Source: Thermaerobacter marianensis DSM 12885
GTDB taxonomy: Bacteria > Bacillota > Sulfobacillia > Thermaerobacterales > Thermaerobacteraceae
DNA: 64,000 nt
Direction of reading: 5' to 3'
Assembly (NCBI RefSeq): GCF_000184705.1
Contig: NC_014831.1
Span: 2,480,001-2,544,000, forward strand
Positions 63,913-64,000 of the stretch are shown here, piece after piece (the first letter of the stretch is position 1; each line of letters opens with the position of its first letter). The translations under genes were made by a program, and so were the position numbers. The notes beneath the pieces were generated by a model that saw only the letters and a list, made by a program, of their open reading frames with translations, searched no databases and had not been told where the DNA came from.

Positions 63913-64000
63913 GACCGCCGTCCGGGATCACCCGGCGGCCGTGCCCGCAGCCCCGTTGGGGAACCACTCGTTCACGGGACCGGGCCGGCGGGGTGCCGCG

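Overview
The window (64 kb, G+C-rich at roughly 70%, third codon positions almost all G or C) looks like chromosome from a high-GC, thermophilic, spore-forming Firmicute of the Thermaerobacter type. Spore formation is indicated by an alpha/beta small acid-soluble spore protein, a SpoIIP-type amidase and a SleB-type cortex hydrolase. Thermophily is suggested by a TtuA/TtuB tRNA 2-thiolation pair. The organism assignment is inference from gene content, G+C and general resemblance, not a database match.

Layout. 1-1160: leader-distal part of a CRISPR array with 17 repeats and a decayed 18th; no cas genes are in the window. 1.3-11.3 kb: patatin-like lipase, a membrane/SpoIIP fusion, a probable small RNA with a U-tract terminator, CcdA, a spore protein, arginase, a SelW-like selenoprotein read through an in-frame TGA, MutY and signal peptidase I. 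11.4-19.1 kb: orphan membrane proteins, a secreted zinc metallopeptidase, an acyltransferase and a TIM-barrel protein. 19.3-26.2 kb: RNase P RNA, RNase HI, TrmK, TtuB-TtuA, tRNA-Gly, a ComB-family phosphatase and endonuclease IV. 26.3-36.1 kb: CcmF and CcmH (System I cytochrome c maturation), SleB, an HD hydrolase, a MoaD-MoaE fusion and the RNA-repair pair RtcB-archease. 36.3-40.2 kb: a phosphonate-type ABC importer (PhnD, PhnC, tandem-fused PhnE). 40.6-54.5 kb: a lower-GC chemoreceptor, tRNA-Val, a GlcD-type oxidase and an eight-gene chemotaxis operon. 54.6-58.6 kb: a TAXI-type TRAP transporter with a DUF1850 protein. 58.9-63.9 kb: lipoprotein, M42 peptidase, CDGSH protein, methyltransferase and two small membrane proteins.

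How genes work together. HD-GYP-like protein, CheX, CheY, MCP, CheW, CheA, CheB and CheR make a full excitation and adaptation circuit with CheX as the only CheY-P phosphatase seen. Sigma-D-like promoters lie in front of both this operon and the separate MCP gene, so both are probably in one motility regulon. TtuB supplies sulfur to TtuA for tRNA thiolation; archease supports RtcB; CcdA, CcmF and CcmH belong to haem/thiol handling for cytochrome c.

Most unusual: (1) a 9-mer, GGTTCGTCC, present 27 times on both strands in coding and non-coding DNA, against about one expected; (2) the TGA-interrupted SelW gene; (3) two ubiquitin-like sulfur carriers (TtuB and MoaD) whose di-glycine is not at the C terminus; (4) Gly/Pro/Ala-rich insertions inside many conserved enzymes; (5) long perfect gene-end hairpins without U tracts.
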